The notes beneath the pieces are model-generated. The model was not told the DNA's origin. It made no database searches and saw nothing but the letters and a program-made list of their open reading frames with translations. Of a DNA stretch of 64,000 nt, positions 31,721 to 41,779 are shown piece by piece (position 1 is the stretch's first letter; every line of letters begins with the position of its first letter). Made by a program: the position numbers and the translations under genes. Origin of the DNA: Sphingorhabdus pulchriflava (GTDB taxonomy: Bacteria > Pseudomonadota > Alphaproteobacteria > Sphingomonadales > Sphingomonadaceae); contig NZ_QRGP01000001.1 of assembly GCF_003367235.1 (NCBI RefSeq), positions 1,302,001-1,366,000 on the forward strand, written 5' to 3'.

Positions 31721-33414
31721 GCGGCGTCGGCATTCAGAGGGCGGGCAAAATAATAGCCTTGGCCGTTGGTGCAGCCCAACTCACGCAATGCTGATGAAAT
31801 CTCTGCCGACTCAATGCCTTCGGCCGTGGTTTTCATTCCCAACGCACTTGCGAGGGACAGAATCGTGCTAACAATGGCCTTGTTGTCGCTATTGGCGGTC
31901 ATGTCCGCTATGAAGCTGCGATCGATCTTGAGCACATCGATGGGCAATTTCTGCAAATAGGCGAGGTTCGAATAGCCCGTACCAAAATCGTCCATCGCCA
32001 AATGCGTGTTCAACCCTTTCAATGCCTCAAGCACACGGCGTGCACCAACGGGATCGTCGACAAAAGCGCTTTCGGTAAGCTCCAGCGTCAGCCTGCTGCC
32101 GCAAATTCCAGCCGATCCAAGTGCATCCGCAACCGCCGCCGGGACATCGTCGCGCAGCAATTGTACAGCCGATAGATTGACCGATATCTTCGTAGGCAAT
32201 TCGCTGCCCAGCTCCCGCTCCCAATTGGCTATGGTTCGCGCCGCTTCGCTCAGCGCCCAACGGCCCAAAGGAACTATCAGGCCACTTTCTTCCGCAACCG
32301 GAATGAAGTCGAGCGGCGAAACATAGCCATGATCCTGGTGGTTCCAGCGGGCGAGAGCCTCAAAACCATTTAGCCGCCCGGTATCGAGATCGATAAGAGG
32401 TTGATAGTGTAGTTCCAGCTCATTTCGCGCGAGCGCATGGCGCAAGTCGGTTTCCAATGAGAAACGATGTTTGGCGCGATTGAGGCTTTCAGAAACAAAC
32501 AACTCAAACCGCTTTGTTTGCTTCGCTTTTTTCAGCGCAATATGCGCGTGCCGCAGTACATCCATCGGATCGTCAGCCGACGCAATGCCTTCTGCTGCTG
32601 CCACGGCGCAATCAATTTTGATTTCCAGATCGGAGAGCTTGCACGGGTCATCAAAGGCACGCGCAATTCGCTGTGCGATCGAGGCCACAGCCTGCCCGCC
32701 ATCGATGGCAGCAAACAAGGCAAACTCGTCACCGCCCATGCGCCCGATAATCTCATTCGACCGTAAGCGCGAACTCAGGCGTCGCGCGACGGTGATAATG
32801 AGTTCGTCACCCGCAAGTACGCCAACCGATTCATTGATGCGGCTGAAGCGGGCAAGATCGAAAACCACCAGTGCAAATCGTCCATCGGGATTGGAGCTGC
32901 GCAACATCGATACTGCATCCTCGACGCGTTCTTCGAAACCGATTCGGTTACTGAAGCCCGTCAAGCTGTCGCTCATCATTTCGCGACGCAGGTTGATTTT
33001 GTTTACAGCGTCGGCGGTACGATCGACCAGCGATACCAGATAATGGTCTTTCGACGCGCCGAAGCAGGCTACGCTGATCTCGAGTTCAAGAGGCTGAATC
33101 CGATCATCGGATCGCCAGCAATCGAAATGGGAGTCGCGGTCATTCGCCGCCATGTCCAGGATCAAGTCATTGAAATATCCAAGATCGAGGCCGGCGCGAG
33201 CAGCACGGGTCAAGCCAATGTTATCAAAATTCGGATTGGTCGCGATCCGTTTCACGCCGCTGATGTCGACACGGTAAATGGCTGCGGCAATAGGCAGCGA
33301 GGCCAGCCAAACATGGCTGGCGGCTTCACCTTCGGGAACAGTTCTCTGAACCAGTTTCGACGTCAGAGAGGCTGGCGACCCGTGGGCAAATGTTTTGCTG
33401 TCCCACATCCTCAT
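31681..33414 (-). CDS. GGDEF-EAL bifunctional cyclic-di-GMP signalling protein
   Basis: The 577-residue protein has an N-terminal PAS-like sensory region (about residues 40-150), a GGDEF domain with intact GGDEF signature (RMGGDEFALF), and an EAL domain with intact EAL (GFEALARWNH) and DDFGTGYSNL. Both synthesis and hydrolysis of cyclic-di-GMP are possible on paper. The inhibitory I-site before GGDEF reads RSNE instead of RxxD, so product inhibition may be weak. No transmembrane segment is evident. A perfect inverted repeat sits 15-40 bases upstream of the ATG. The 3' end overlaps cca. Confidence 0.92.
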   Translation of the reverse strand: MRMWDSKTFAHGSPASLTSKLVQRTVPEGEAASHVWLASLPIAAAIYRVDISGVKRIATNPNFDNIGLTRAARAGLDLGYFNDLILDMAANDRDSHFDCWRSDDRIQPLELEISVACFGASKDHYLVSLVDRTADAVNKINLRREMMSDSLTGFSNRIGFEERVEDAVSMLRSSNPDGRFALVVFDLARFSRINESVGVLAGDELIITVARRLSSRLRSNEIIGRMGGDEFALFAAIDGGQAVASIAQRIARAFDDPCKLSDLEIKIDCAVAAAEGIASADDPMDVLRHAHIALKKAKQTKRFELFVSESLNRAKHRFSLETDLRHALARNELELHYQPLIDLDTGRLNGFEALARWNHQDHGYVSPLDFIPVAEESGLIVPLGRWALSEAARTIANWERELGSELPTKISVNLSAVQLLRDDVPAAVADALGSAGICGSRLTLELTESAFVDDPVGARRVLEALKGLNTHLAMDDFGTGYSNLAYLQKLPIDVLKIDRSFIADMTANSDNKAIVSTILSLASALGMKTTAEGIESAEISSALRELGCTNGQGYYFARPLNADAAYAFLKDSAVTTA

Positions 33415-33428
33415 ATGGTCTGGGTTAA

Positions 33429-33454
33429 GTGAAACATGTAAATATTTGTTTCAC
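33429..33454. promoter_or_regulatory. Perfect inverted repeat upstream of the GGDEF-EAL gene (candidate operator)
   Basis: GTGAAACA and TGTTTCAC are separated by ten AT-rich bases, which gives arms about one helical turn and a half apart. The site lies 15-40 bases before the minus-strand GGDEF-EAL start, within the 82-base gap to parC. It looks like a dimeric regulator site or a 5'UTR hairpin; the binding protein is unknown. Confidence 0.5.
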
Positions 33455-33496
33455 GCGAGATATAGAACAAAAGGTTAATTTGCGCGCTTGCAGCCG

Positions 33497-35827
33497 TTAA
33501 TCAAAGCGGTTGTTCCTTGGAAATCCCTGTGGTGGAAGCCTTCCTGCCGCACCGCGCGCAACGCGCCATTGGGTCAGGTCAGTCTCGGTTCGTGTCCGCC
33601 CGCTGTCACCCCCCATCGTCCAACTCAAACCTTCGCTCAGGTTGAAGCATATCGCATCGGAAAGTCCGCCATCCTTATAGCGCTGCAGGGTGACGCCCTG
33701 CCCCTTCGCCATTTCGGGAATCTCGTTCATCGGGAAGATCACCAGTTTCCGGTTTTCCCCGACCACGGCGACATATTGATCTTTGGCAACAGCTTCATCC
33801 GCAGACTCAGCCGGAGCGAGGCGAACAACCTGCAGTCGCGCGCCGGGCTTCAGCGTCACGACGCCCCTGCCCTTTCGCGTTTCGGCAACGACGTCTTCCA
33901 TCTTGCATACAAAGCCTTTGCCCGTCGATGCGGCGAGCAGCATCCGGCCACCGGGTGTAACTGGCAGCAATGTTAGGACATCATTCCCCGCCTCGATATC
34001 AATCATGGTGCCCAGCGGCTCACCAAAGCCGCGCGCACCGGGCAGTTTGTCTGCGCCAATCGTGTAGAAACGGCCATTGGCCGTCGCGACAAGAATCTTG
34101 TCGGTGGTCTGGGCATGGAAGACCTGCGCCAGCGCATCGCCTTCTTTGAACTTGTAGTCTGCCTTGGCCGATAGGTCGGCATGGCCCTTCATCGCCTTGA
34201 TCCAGCCGCGCTTGGACAAAATGATCGTCACGGGTTCACGCTCGACAAAGGCCTCAAGCGAGATTTCACGCGCCGGGGCCGCTTCGATCAGCGATGTACG
34301 CCGGCGGCCCAGTTCAGTATCCTCGGCATAACCGAGGCGCAGCTTCGTCAAATCCTTCTTCAGCCGCGTTCGCTGACGCGCCGGGCTTTCGATCAGCTTG
34401 ACCAGTTCCTCACGCTCGGCATGGAGTTCATCACGCTCGCGGCGCAACTCCATTTCCTCAAGTTTGCGCAAAGACCGCAGCCGCATGTTGAGAATAGCCT
34501 CGGCCTGCCTGTCGGTCAGCTGGAACTCGGCCATCATCACCGGCTTGGGTTCATCCTCGGTCCGGATGATCTCAATGATCCGGTCGAGGTTGAGATAGGC
34601 AATGATATAGCCTTCAAGCAATTCCAGCCGCGCATCAATCTTTTCCAGCCGGTGCTGCGACCGGCGAACGAGCACCTCGATCTGGTGCGACAGCCATTCG
34701 CGCAGCACCTCGCCCAGCCCCATCACCTTGGGCACGCGATTGGCATCAAGCACATTCATGTTGAGGCCGAAGCGCGTTTCGAGATCGGTCAGACGGAACA
34801 GCGCATTCTTCAGATCTTCGGGATCAACATTGCGGCTCTTGGGCACCAGCACGATGCGGATGTCCGCATCCGATTCATCGCGGACATCGTCGAGGATGGG
34901 TAGCTTCTTGTCGGCAATTAACTGGGCGATCTGCTCGATCAGCTTGCCCTTTTGCACCTGATACGGAATTTCGGTGATGACCAACTGCCATGTGCCGCCC
35001 GAAAGGCGTTCAATTCCAGCATCGCGATCCGCCGCATCTTTGGCGTCGGCGGCGTGGAAGCGTGCGCGGACGCGAAGTGCGCCGCGACCCGTTTCATAGG
35101 CCGTGCTGATTGTTTCCCGGCTATCGACCAAAACGCCGCCAGTTGCAAAGTCGGGTCCCTGGACGATCTGCATCAATTGCTCATGCGTCGCCTTGGGCTC
35201 GTCGATCAACAGCATCGCTGCGTCGATAATTTCCGCGGCATTGTGCGAAGGAATGCTCGTCGCCATGCCCACCGCAATCCCGCTTGCGCCATTGGCGAGC
35301 AGATTGGGGAACAGGCCGGGCATAACCTCCGGCTCTTCATCCTCGCCATTATAGGTCGGTTTGAAGTCGGTCGCATTTTCGTCGAGCCCCTGCATCAGCT
35401 CGATTGCGGTCTTGGTCAGTCTGGCTTCGGTATAGCGATAGGCGGCAGCGTTATCGCCGTCGATATTGCCGAAATTGCCCTGCCCATCGACCAGCGGATA
35501 GCGGAGCGAAAAGGTCTGCGCGAGGCGCACCATCGCGTCATATACCGACTGGTCGCCATGCGGGTGATATTTACCGATGACATCGCCGACCACACGCGCG
35601 CACTTTTTGTAACCGCTTGCGGGGTCAAGCTTCAACTGGCGCATTGCCCAAAGCAGGCGGCGATGGACCGGCTTCAACCCGTCGCGCAAGTCTGGCAACG
35701 ACCGCGCGGTGATCGTTGACATCGCGTAGATCAAATAGCGCTCGGAAATCGCCGCATCGAACGGGGCGTTGACGATCTGGTCGAACGGATCTTCGGCGGG
35801 CAAGTCTGTATCGGTGGTATCAGCCAT
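33497..35827 (-). CDS. parC: DNA topoisomerase IV subunit A
   Basis: ParC is the DNA-cleaving subunit of topoisomerase IV, which decatenates chromosomes. The 776-residue protein has the [10 protein letters not shown] and KYHPHGD motifs, the catalytic Tyr132 in YRYTEAR, and a C-terminal beta-propeller-like region with degenerate blades. Its length and the absence of a GyrA-box-rich tail fit ParC more than GyrA. The residue that corresponds to the quinolone-sensitive Ser80 of Escherichia coli is Gln93 (HPHGDQS). The ATG at 35827 is used. parE is not in the window. Confidence 0.94.
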   Translation of the reverse strand: MADTTDTDLPAEDPFDQIVNAPFDAAISERYLIYAMSTITARSLPDLRDGLKPVHRRLLWAMRQLKLDPASGYKKCARVVGDVIGKYHPHGDQSVYDAMVRLAQTFSLRYPLVDGQGNFGNIDGDNAAAYRYTEARLTKTAIELMQGLDENATDFKPTYNGEDEEPEVMPGLFPNLLANGASGIAVGMATSIPSHNAAEIIDAAMLLIDEPKATHEQLMQIVQGPDFATGGVLVDSRETISTAYETGRGALRVRARFHAADAKDAADRDAGIERLSGGTWQLVITEIPYQVQKGKLIEQIAQLIADKKLPILDDVRDESDADIRIVLVPKSRNVDPEDLKNALFRLTDLETRFGLNMNVLDANRVPKVMGLGEVLREWLSHQIEVLVRRSQHRLEKIDARLELLEGYIIAYLNLDRIIEIIRTEDEPKPVMMAEFQLTDRQAEAILNMRLRSLRKLEEMELRRERDELHAEREELVKLIESPARQRTRLKKDLTKLRLGYAEDTELGRRRTSLIEAAPAREISLEAFVEREPVTIILSKRGWIKAMKGHADLSAKADYKFKEGDALAQVFHAQTTDKILVATANGRFYTIGADKLPGARGFGEPLGTMIDIEAGNDVLTLLPVTPGGRMLLAASTGKGFVCKMEDVVAETRKGRGVVTLKPGARLQVVRLAPAESADEAVAKDQYVAVVGENRKLVIFPMNEIPEMAKGQGVTLQRYKDGGLSDAICFNLSEGLSWTMGGDSGRTRTETDLTQWRVARGAAGRLPPQGFPRNNRFD

Positions 35828-36039
35828 TCCCGCTCCGATAGCGAGCAAGCGAGTCAGCGCAAAGCGGGGAATGCTTCAATCCACAGAAATCTGCGTCTCA
35901 AGCTGCATTATGCTGCGTTGCAATAATGACACAGGAATGTCAAAAAATGAACAGAAATTGCGCCTTTGCTGGCCAAGTCTTTGCATAAGTGGCAGCATTC
36001 CGAGCACCAAATTCTTTTGAACAGGGCAAAGGACCAAAA

Positions 36040-38640
36040 ATGAAAAAATCCAGCACCGGATCGCTCCTTGCAATCTCCGCCTCATTTGCAGCCATGATGG
36101 TTGCGGCAGCCACACCCGCTTATGCGCAAGACGAAGCGCAGGCTGAAGATGCAGCAGACCAGCCTGCCATCATCGTTACCGGCACACGCCGCACCGACCG
36201 CACCGTCGCCGACAGCCCTGTCCCGGTCGACGTCCTTTCCGCCGCCGATCTGGTGAACAGCGGCTCGACCGAAACCAACCGCTTGCTCAACCAACTGGTT
36301 CCCTCGTTCAACTTCCCGCAACCTTCGCTGACCGACGGTACGGACTCGCTGCGTCCTGCGACGCTGCGCGGCCTTGCACCTGACCAGGTGCTCGTACTCG
36401 TCAACGGCAAGCGTCGTCACCAGTCGTCTTTGATCAACCTAAACGGTTCGGTCGGCCGTGGTTCGACGGCTGTTGATATGAACACCATCCCGCCGCTTGC
36501 GATCGAGCGCATCGAAGTGCTGCGCGATGGCGCTGCCTCGCTTTATGGGTCTGACGCGATTGCGGGCGTTATCAACGTCCAGCTGAAAAAAGGTGTGGGC
36601 GGCCGCGCACAGGCAACCTATGGCAAGTACATCACCACGATGGAAGATGTCGGCCAGGTTGACACCGTCGCATTGACGACTGGTGCATCGGACAATCCGG
36701 TGATTACCTATACCGGGCAGGATCGCAAACGCCGCGACGGTGATACCTATACCTTTGCGTCTAACTTTGGCCTTCCGGTTGGCGATAGCGGTTATCTGAA
36801 CTTCACCGCCGAATATAAGGACCGCTCGCCGACCAACCGTTCAGGTCCGGATATCCGCCGCAACTATTTCAACGCAGGCGATCCGCGCGAAGCAACGTTC
36901 AACCGTTATGCACACCGTTATGGCGATGGCGTTTCGAAGGATCTGAACTTCTTCCTGAACGCAGGCTATGATCTGTCGGACAATATCGAATTCTATACAT
37001 TCGGCAGCTACGGCGTGCGTGACGGCAATGGCGCGGGCTTCTATCGCCGCTCGTCTGACGTCCGCAACCGCGACTGGGCAGCGTCGACAACGACATTCGT
37101 TCCCATTTATGCAGATGGCTTCCTGCCTCTCATTGCGAGTGAAATCGTCGACATTTCGGCAGCGGCAGGTCTCCGTGGCGCGCTGGGTTCTTGGGATTAT
37201 GACCTGTCGGTCGTCTATGGCTCGAACCTGTTAAACTATAAGGTCGAGAACAGCGTCAACACCTCGCTCGGTGGCACCGACAGCGCCCGTCGCTTTAACG
37301 CGGGCGGAATGCGCGCTGGCCAGACGACAGTCAATCTCGACATGCGTCGTGACCTTGATCTGGGCATCGGCGATAGTATCTCGCTCGCATTCGGTGGCGA
37401 GTATCGCGACGAGAATTACAAGATCGTCGCGGGCGAATTGCAGAGCTATATCAACGGCCCGTTCTCGGTAGCACCATTCAACGCGGCAGGTGGCTCTCAG
37501 GTGTTCCCGGGTTTCCGTCCGAGCAATGCCACCGATGAATCGCGTGACAGCTATGCCGGCTATGTCGAACTCGACGCCGACCTGAGCTCCAGCTTCACAT
37601 TGCAGCTTGCCGGTCGTTATGAACATTATAGCGACTTTGGCAGCACCGTGAACGGCAAGGCCGCCGCACGCTTCGAACCTATCGATGGCCTCGCCTTCCG
37701 CGGTTCTATCTCGACCGGCTTCCGTGCACCCAGCCTCGCACAGCAATCCTTTGCAACGACATCGACCAACAATGTCGGCGGTACCTTGATTGAAGTTGGC
37801 ACTTTCCCGGTTTCATCACCCGTGGCCATTGCCTTGGGTGCCGAACCGCTCAAGCCGGAAAAATCCGTAAACTTCGGCGGTGGCTTCACCTTTACGATGC
37901 TTGATGGGCTGAACCTGACGGTCGACTATTACAACATCAAGATTGAGGACCGTATCACGCTGACAGAGAACCTGCAGGGTGCCGATGTGGTTAGCCAGTT
38001 GACGGCCGCAGGCATCACTGGTGTCTCGTCAGCCCGTTTCTTCATCAACGGCATCGACACCAAAACCGAAGGTCTGGACGTTGTCGCCAGCTACCGCGTC
38101 CCCGATTTCGGAATGGGTACGGTCCGTCTGAGCGCGGGCTATAATCTGAACAATACCGAGATTACCGACCGCCGCGTCTTTTCTGGCTTCACCGCGCAGC
38201 GCCTGTTTGCACGTCAGGAAAGCTATCGCCTGACCGACGGCCAACCCAAGAACAAGCTGAATTTCAGCCTCGATTGGGATTATGACATGTTCGGACTGAC
38301 GCTGCGTACCAACCGCTATGGCGAAGTCTTCCTTCCGAGCAGCTTCTCGACCGCCGCGAACAACAACAATATCGCGCTGGCACCGGGTGACGTCCCGGGT
38401 GACATCTTCCTGTCGCCCAAATGGGTCACCGACCTTGAACTGCGCGTAAAGCCGATGGAAAAGCTGTCGCTCGCGATTGGTGCGAACAATTTGTTCGACG
38501 TATACCCTGATCGCCTGCCCTTTGGCACGGTCGACGGGGTGAATTATGGCCTGAACAATTCGTTCCTGCCCTATAGCTCGCAATCGCCCTTCGGCTTCAG
38601 CGGCCGCTTCCTTTATGGTCGCGTTTCGTACGAGTTCTAA
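36040..38640 (+). CDS. TonB-dependent outer membrane receptor
   Basis: This 866-residue receptor takes up an unknown ligand across the outer membrane. It has a signal peptide (cleavage after AYA, about residue 29), an IIVTGTRR TonB-box-like segment, a plug domain (about residues 55-165, with RGLAPDQVLVLVNGKRR and IERIEVLRDGAASLYGSDAIAGVIN) and a 22-strand barrel region. It ends in a terminal aromatic, VSYEF. AAAGGA precedes the ATG. The neighbours are unrelated (parC, purB), so the context gives no substrate. The 212-base upstream gap holds AT-rich promoter-like sequence but no clear Fur or riboswitch element. Confidence 0.94.
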   Translation: MKKSSTGSLLAISASFAAMMVAAATPAYAQDEAQAEDAADQPAIIVTGTRRTDRTVADSPVPVDVLSAADLVNSGSTETNRLLNQLVPSFNFPQPSLTDGTDSLRPATLRGLAPDQVLVLVNGKRRHQSSLINLNGSVGRGSTAVDMNTIPPLAIERIEVLRDGAASLYGSDAIAGVINVQLKKGVGGRAQATYGKYITTMEDVGQVDTVALTTGASDNPVITYTGQDRKRRDGDTYTFASNFGLPVGDSGYLNFTAEYKDRSPTNRSGPDIRRNYFNAGDPREATFNRYAHRYGDGVSKDLNFFLNAGYDLSDNIEFYTFGSYGVRDGNGAGFYRRSSDVRNRDWAASTTTFVPIYADGFLPLIASEIVDISAAAGLRGALGSWDYDLSVVYGSNLLNYKVENSVNTSLGGTDSARRFNAGGMRAGQTTVNLDMRRDLDLGIGDSISLAFGGEYRDENYKIVAGELQSYINGPFSVAPFNAAGGSQVFPGFRPSNATDESRDSYAGYVELDADLSSSFTLQLAGRYEHYSDFGSTVNGKAAARFEPIDGLAFRGSISTGFRAPSLAQQSFATTSTNNVGGTLIEVGTFPVSSPVAIALGAEPLKPEKSVNFGGGFTFTMLDGLNLTVDYYNIKIEDRITLTENLQGADVVSQLTAAGITGVSSARFFINGIDTKTEGLDVVASYRVPDFGMGTVRLSAGYNLNNTEITDRRVFSGFTAQRLFARQESYRLTDGQPKNKLNFSLDWDYDMFGLTLRTNRYGEVFLPSSFSTAANNNNIALAPGDVPGDIFLSPKWVTDLELRVKPMEKLSLAIGANNLFDVYPDRLPFGTVDGVNYGLNNSFLPYSSQSPFGFSGRFLYGRVSYEF

Positions 38641-38660
38641 ATTGCGCTGACAAAATGACG

Positions 38661-38690
38661 AAAGGGCGGTGCGATTGCGCCGCCCTTTTT
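38661..38690 (+). terminator. Rho-independent terminator after the TonB receptor gene
   Basis: AAAGGGCGG and CCGCCC with a short GC-rich loop are followed by TTTTT. It lies about 20 bases past the receptor stop and before purB. Confidence 0.85.
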
Positions 38691-38767
38691 CGTTGCGCTT
38701 TTGACGCTGTGCGCCCCGCCTGCTAACGGCGCGGGCGACTCCACGCCTCTCAGCAGAAAGCCCGCAC

Positions 38768-40078
38768 ATGGTCCCCCGTTACGCCCGTCCCGACATGGTT
38801 GCCATCTGGGAACCCGAAAACCGTTTCAAAATCTGGTTCGAGATAGAGGCGCACGCGACAGAAGCGCTTGCAGAATTTGGCGTAGTTCCAAAATCGGCAG
38901 CAGAAGCGCTGTGGAAATGGTGGGCAACCAACCCGTCGATCGATGTGGCCGCTATCGACGCCATCGAAGCCGTCACCAAGCATGACGTTATCGCCTTCCT
39001 GACCTGGGTGGCAGAGCAAGTCGGCGACGAAGCTCGCTTCATGCACCAGGGTATGACTTCGAGCGACGTACTCGACACCTGCCTCGCTGTGCAGATGGCG
39101 CGCGCGTCAGACCTGCTGCTCGCCGATCTTGATGCGCTGCTGGAAGCCATCAAGCGCCGCGCATTCGAGCACAAGATGACGCCCTGCATCGGCCGCAGCC
39201 ACGGCATCCATGCCGAACCCGTTACCTTTGGTCTCAAAATGGCCGAGGCCTATGCCGAATTTTCGCGCTGCAAGGAGCGCCTGATCGCTGCGCGCAAGGA
39301 TGTCGCAACCTGCGCGATTTCCGGCGCGGTCGGCACCTTCGCCAATATCGACCCGCGCGTTGAAGAGCATGTTGCGGCAAAGCTTGGCCTGTCGGTCGAG
39401 CCGGTTTCGACGCAGGTTATCCCGCGTGATCGCCATGCGATGTTCTTTGCCACTTTGGGCGTCATCGCCTCGTCTGTCGAACGCCTCGCTGTCGAAATCC
39501 GTCACTTGCAGCGCACCGAAGTGCTGGAGGCGGAGGAGTATTTCTCGCCCGGCCAAAAGGGTTCGTCGGCGATGCCGCACAAGCGCAACCCGGTGCTGAC
39601 CGAAAACCTGACCGGCCTCGCCCGCATGGTGCGCAGTTATTCCATCCCAGCGATGGAAAATGTCGCACTTTGGCATGAGCGCGACATCAGCCACAGTTCG
39701 GTCGAACGCTATATTGGCCCCGATGCCACGATTACGCTGGACTTCGCGCTCGGTCGCCTCACCGGCGTGATCGACAAGCTGCTCGTCTATCCGGAGCGGA
39801 TGCAGAAGAATTTGGACAAGATGGGCGGCCTCGTCCATTCACAGCGCGTATTGCTTGCGCTGACGCAGGCGGGTGTTAGCCGCGAAGACAGCTATCTGCT
39901 GGTGCAGCGTAACGCGATGAAGGTGTGGGAATCGGACGGGCAATTGTCGCTGCTCGAACTGCTGAAGGCCGACCCGGACGTGACCAAGGCGCTCAGCCCA
40001 CAGGAAATCGAAGAGAAATTCGACCTCGGCTATCACCTGAAGCATGTCGATACGATTTTCGCGCGGGTTTTTGGGTAG
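38768..40078 (+). CDS. purB: Adenylosuccinate lyase
   Basis: PurB catalyses two fumarate-releasing steps in purine synthesis (SAICAR to AICAR, and adenylosuccinate to AMP). The 436-residue protein carries the superfamily signature SSAMPHKRNP, the TSSDVLDTCLA motif, and RSHGIHAEPVTFG with the catalytic His. Length and order fit the short proteobacterial/Bacillus-type enzyme. It is the first gene of a plus-strand run that continues through lapA and pyrF. Confidence 0.96.
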   Translation: MVPRYARPDMVAIWEPENRFKIWFEIEAHATEALAEFGVVPKSAAEALWKWWATNPSIDVAAIDAIEAVTKHDVIAFLTWVAEQVGDEARFMHQGMTSSDVLDTCLAVQMARASDLLLADLDALLEAIKRRAFEHKMTPCIGRSHGIHAEPVTFGLKMAEAYAEFSRCKERLIAARKDVATCAISGAVGTFANIDPRVEEHVAAKLGLSVEPVSTQVIPRDRHAMFFATLGVIASSVERLAVEIRHLQRTEVLEAEEYFSPGQKGSSAMPHKRNPVLTENLTGLARMVRSYSIPAMENVALWHERDISHSSVERYIGPDATITLDFALGRLTGVIDKLLVYPERMQKNLDKMGGLVHSQRVLLALTQAGVSREDSYLLVQRNAMKVWESDGQLSLLELLKADPDVTKALSPQEIEEKFDLGYHLKHVDTIFARVFG

Positions 40079-40160
40079 TTCGGGGCAAAAGCCAAGAGGG
40101 CTGGAAACCTTGCTCTCCTTCCCTTAAGCTGCGCGCAAACAGACAAAGGAGAAGCCGCGA

Positions 40161-40451
40161 ATGTCGTTCCTGAAAACCCTTTTCTGGGTCATTTTCCTCG
40201 TCGGCTTTACCGTTTTTGCTATCAACAACTGGCAGCCGGTTTCGATGAAATTGTGGAACGGCCTGTGGCTCGACAGCAAATTGCCCGCTGTCATGGGCGC
40301 GAGCTTCCTGCTGGGTTTCCTGCCACTGTGGATCTGGCATCGCGCCATGCACTACCGTCTCAACCGCCGGATCGCGACGTTGGAAAGCGGCGCCAAGACC
40401 ATGGCCGCCAATTTCACGCCCACCAGTGCGACACCGGAGACAAGAATATGA
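40161..40451 (+). CDS. LapA-domain (DUF1049) small membrane protein
   Basis: This 96-residue protein has two hydrophobic segments (about residues 5-22 and 42-62) separated by a WQPVSMKLWNGLW stretch, typical of LapA/DUF1049. A basic, helical C-terminal tail (RLNRRIATLESG) follows. In enterobacteria LapA works with LapB in controlling lipopolysaccharide synthesis; in alphaproteobacteria the role is less clear. AAAGGAGAA precedes the ATG. The stop overlaps the pyrF start (ATGA), as in related genomes. Confidence 0.85.
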   Translation: MSFLKTLFWVIFLVGFTVFAINNWQPVSMKLWNGLWLDSKLPAVMGASFLLGFLPLWIWHRAMHYRLNRRIATLESGAKTMAANFTPTSATPETRI

Positions 40452-41122
40452 GCAACCCGGTCTATGTTGCGATTGACACGCCCCTGCTCGACGACGCGCT
40501 TAATCTTGTCCGCAAGGTCAAGGCGCATGTCGGGGGGGTGAAGCTGGGCCTCGAATTTTTCTGCGCTAATGGCCATCATGGCGTGCATGAAGTTCAGAAA
40601 CTTGGCCTTCCCATCTTTCTCGACCTCAAACTGCACGACATTCCCAATACCGTCGCCAAGGCGATGCAGGCGATCAACACGCTCGAGCCCGCCATCGTCA
40701 CGATCCACGCCAGCGGCGGCCGCGCGATGATGGAAGACGCCAAAGCGGCAGCGGGAATCCATACAAAGGTGGTCGGCGTGACCGTACTCACGAGCCTCGA
40801 CGATCATGATCTGAGCCGTGTCGGCGTTGCCGATGCACCCGATGCACAGGTAGCCCGTCTAGCCGCACTGGCGCAGGAAGCCGGGCTCGACGGCATCGTC
40901 TGTTCCGGTCATGAAGTGAAATCCGCGCGCAAAGCCTGGAAAGACGGCTTTTTCGTCGTTCCCGGTTTGCGCCCTGCTGGTGCCAGCACCGCCGACCAGA
41001 AACGCATCGTCACCCCGCGCCAGGCGCGCGATGATGGGGCAAGTATTTTGGTGATCGGACGGCCTATTACCAAGGCGGAAGACCCCGACGCGGCTGCACG
41101 CGCGATTGTGGGGACGCTGTAA
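40448..41122 (+). CDS. pyrF: Orotidine 5'-phosphate decarboxylase
   Basis: PyrF converts OMP to UMP in pyrimidine synthesis. The 224-residue TIM barrel shows the catalytic FLDLKLHDIPNT block (Lys and Asp cluster), the VTVLTS strand and the VPGLRPAG phosphate-binding segment. ATGA overlap with lapA implies coupled translation. trpF follows after 12 bases. Confidence 0.97.
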   Translation: MSNPVYVAIDTPLLDDALNLVRKVKAHVGGVKLGLEFFCANGHHGVHEVQKLGLPIFLDLKLHDIPNTVAKAMQAINTLEPAIVTIHASGGRAMMEDAKAAAGIHTKVVGVTVLTSLDDHDLSRVGVADAPDAQVARLAALAQEAGLDGIVCSGHEVKSARKAWKDGFFVVPGLRPAGASTADQKRIVTPRQARDDGASILVIGRPITKAEDPDAAARAIVGTL

Positions 41123-41134
41123 AGCGCGACAGTT

Positions 41135-41779
41135 ATGCAAACCCAAATCAAAATCTGCGGCCTTTCGAATGAAGCTGCCATTGATGCTGCGGCTGAGGCT
41201 GGCGCAACACATATCGGCCTCGTTCATTTCGAAAAAAGCCCGCGCCATGTCAGCCTTGAACTGGCGGCGGCCTTGCGCATGCGCACGCCGCCTAGCCTGA
41301 AGGTCGTGCTGCTGCTGGTAAACGCCGACCCCGAATTGACCGACAAGGCGCTCCAGAGGGTGCGGCCCGATGTCGTGCAGTTTCACGGCACCGAAACCCC
41401 CGAATGGCTGGCGCTCGTCCGCCAATATAGCGAGGCCGAAATCTGGAAGGCGGTCGGTCTGAAAGACCGGCAGACGCTGGTCAATGCGGATCGTTTTGCG
41501 GGGGTGGTCGACCGGATTTTGTTCGATGCCCCGGCACAGGCTCTGCCGGGCGGAACCGGCACACGCGTTGACTGGTCTTTGCTCAACCATTTCGAGCATC
41601 GCACGCCCTGGGGCCTGGCTGGCGGTCTGACACCGGATAATGTCGCCGAAGCGCTGCGGGCCACCCATGCGCCGCTGGTCGATGTTTCTTCGGGTGTAGA
41701 GAGCGCTCCCGGCGTCAAGGATGTGGACAAGATTGCGGCCTTCTGCCAAGCGGTCCGCGACTTTCAGGCTAACCATTGA
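41135..41779 (+). CDS. trpF: Phosphoribosylanthranilate isomerase
   Basis: TrpF catalyses the Amadori rearrangement of phosphoribosylanthranilate in tryptophan synthesis. The 214-residue TIM barrel begins with the KICGL motif (catalytic Cys) and ends with the GLAGGLTPDN phosphate loop and the VDVSSGVESAPGVKD segment. It is separated from trpB by a 132-base gap that contains a dyad repeat. Confidence 0.97.
   Translation: MQTQIKICGLSNEAAIDAAAEAGATHIGLVHFEKSPRHVSLELAAALRMRTPPSLKVVLLLVNADPELTDKALQRVRPDVVQFHGTETPEWLALVRQYSEAEIWKAVGLKDRQTLVNADRFAGVVDRILFDAPAQALPGGTGTRVDWSLLNHFEHRTPWGLAGGLTPDNVAEALRATHAPLVDVSSGVESAPGVKDVDKIAAFCQAVRDFQANH

Noticed and set aside
35828-36039. Possible Fur box or cobalamin riboswitch upstream of the TonB receptor gene
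   Set aside because: I looked for an AT-rich 19-base palindrome and for the conserved B12 box and saw neither; only repeated GCTGCATTATG-like words are present.
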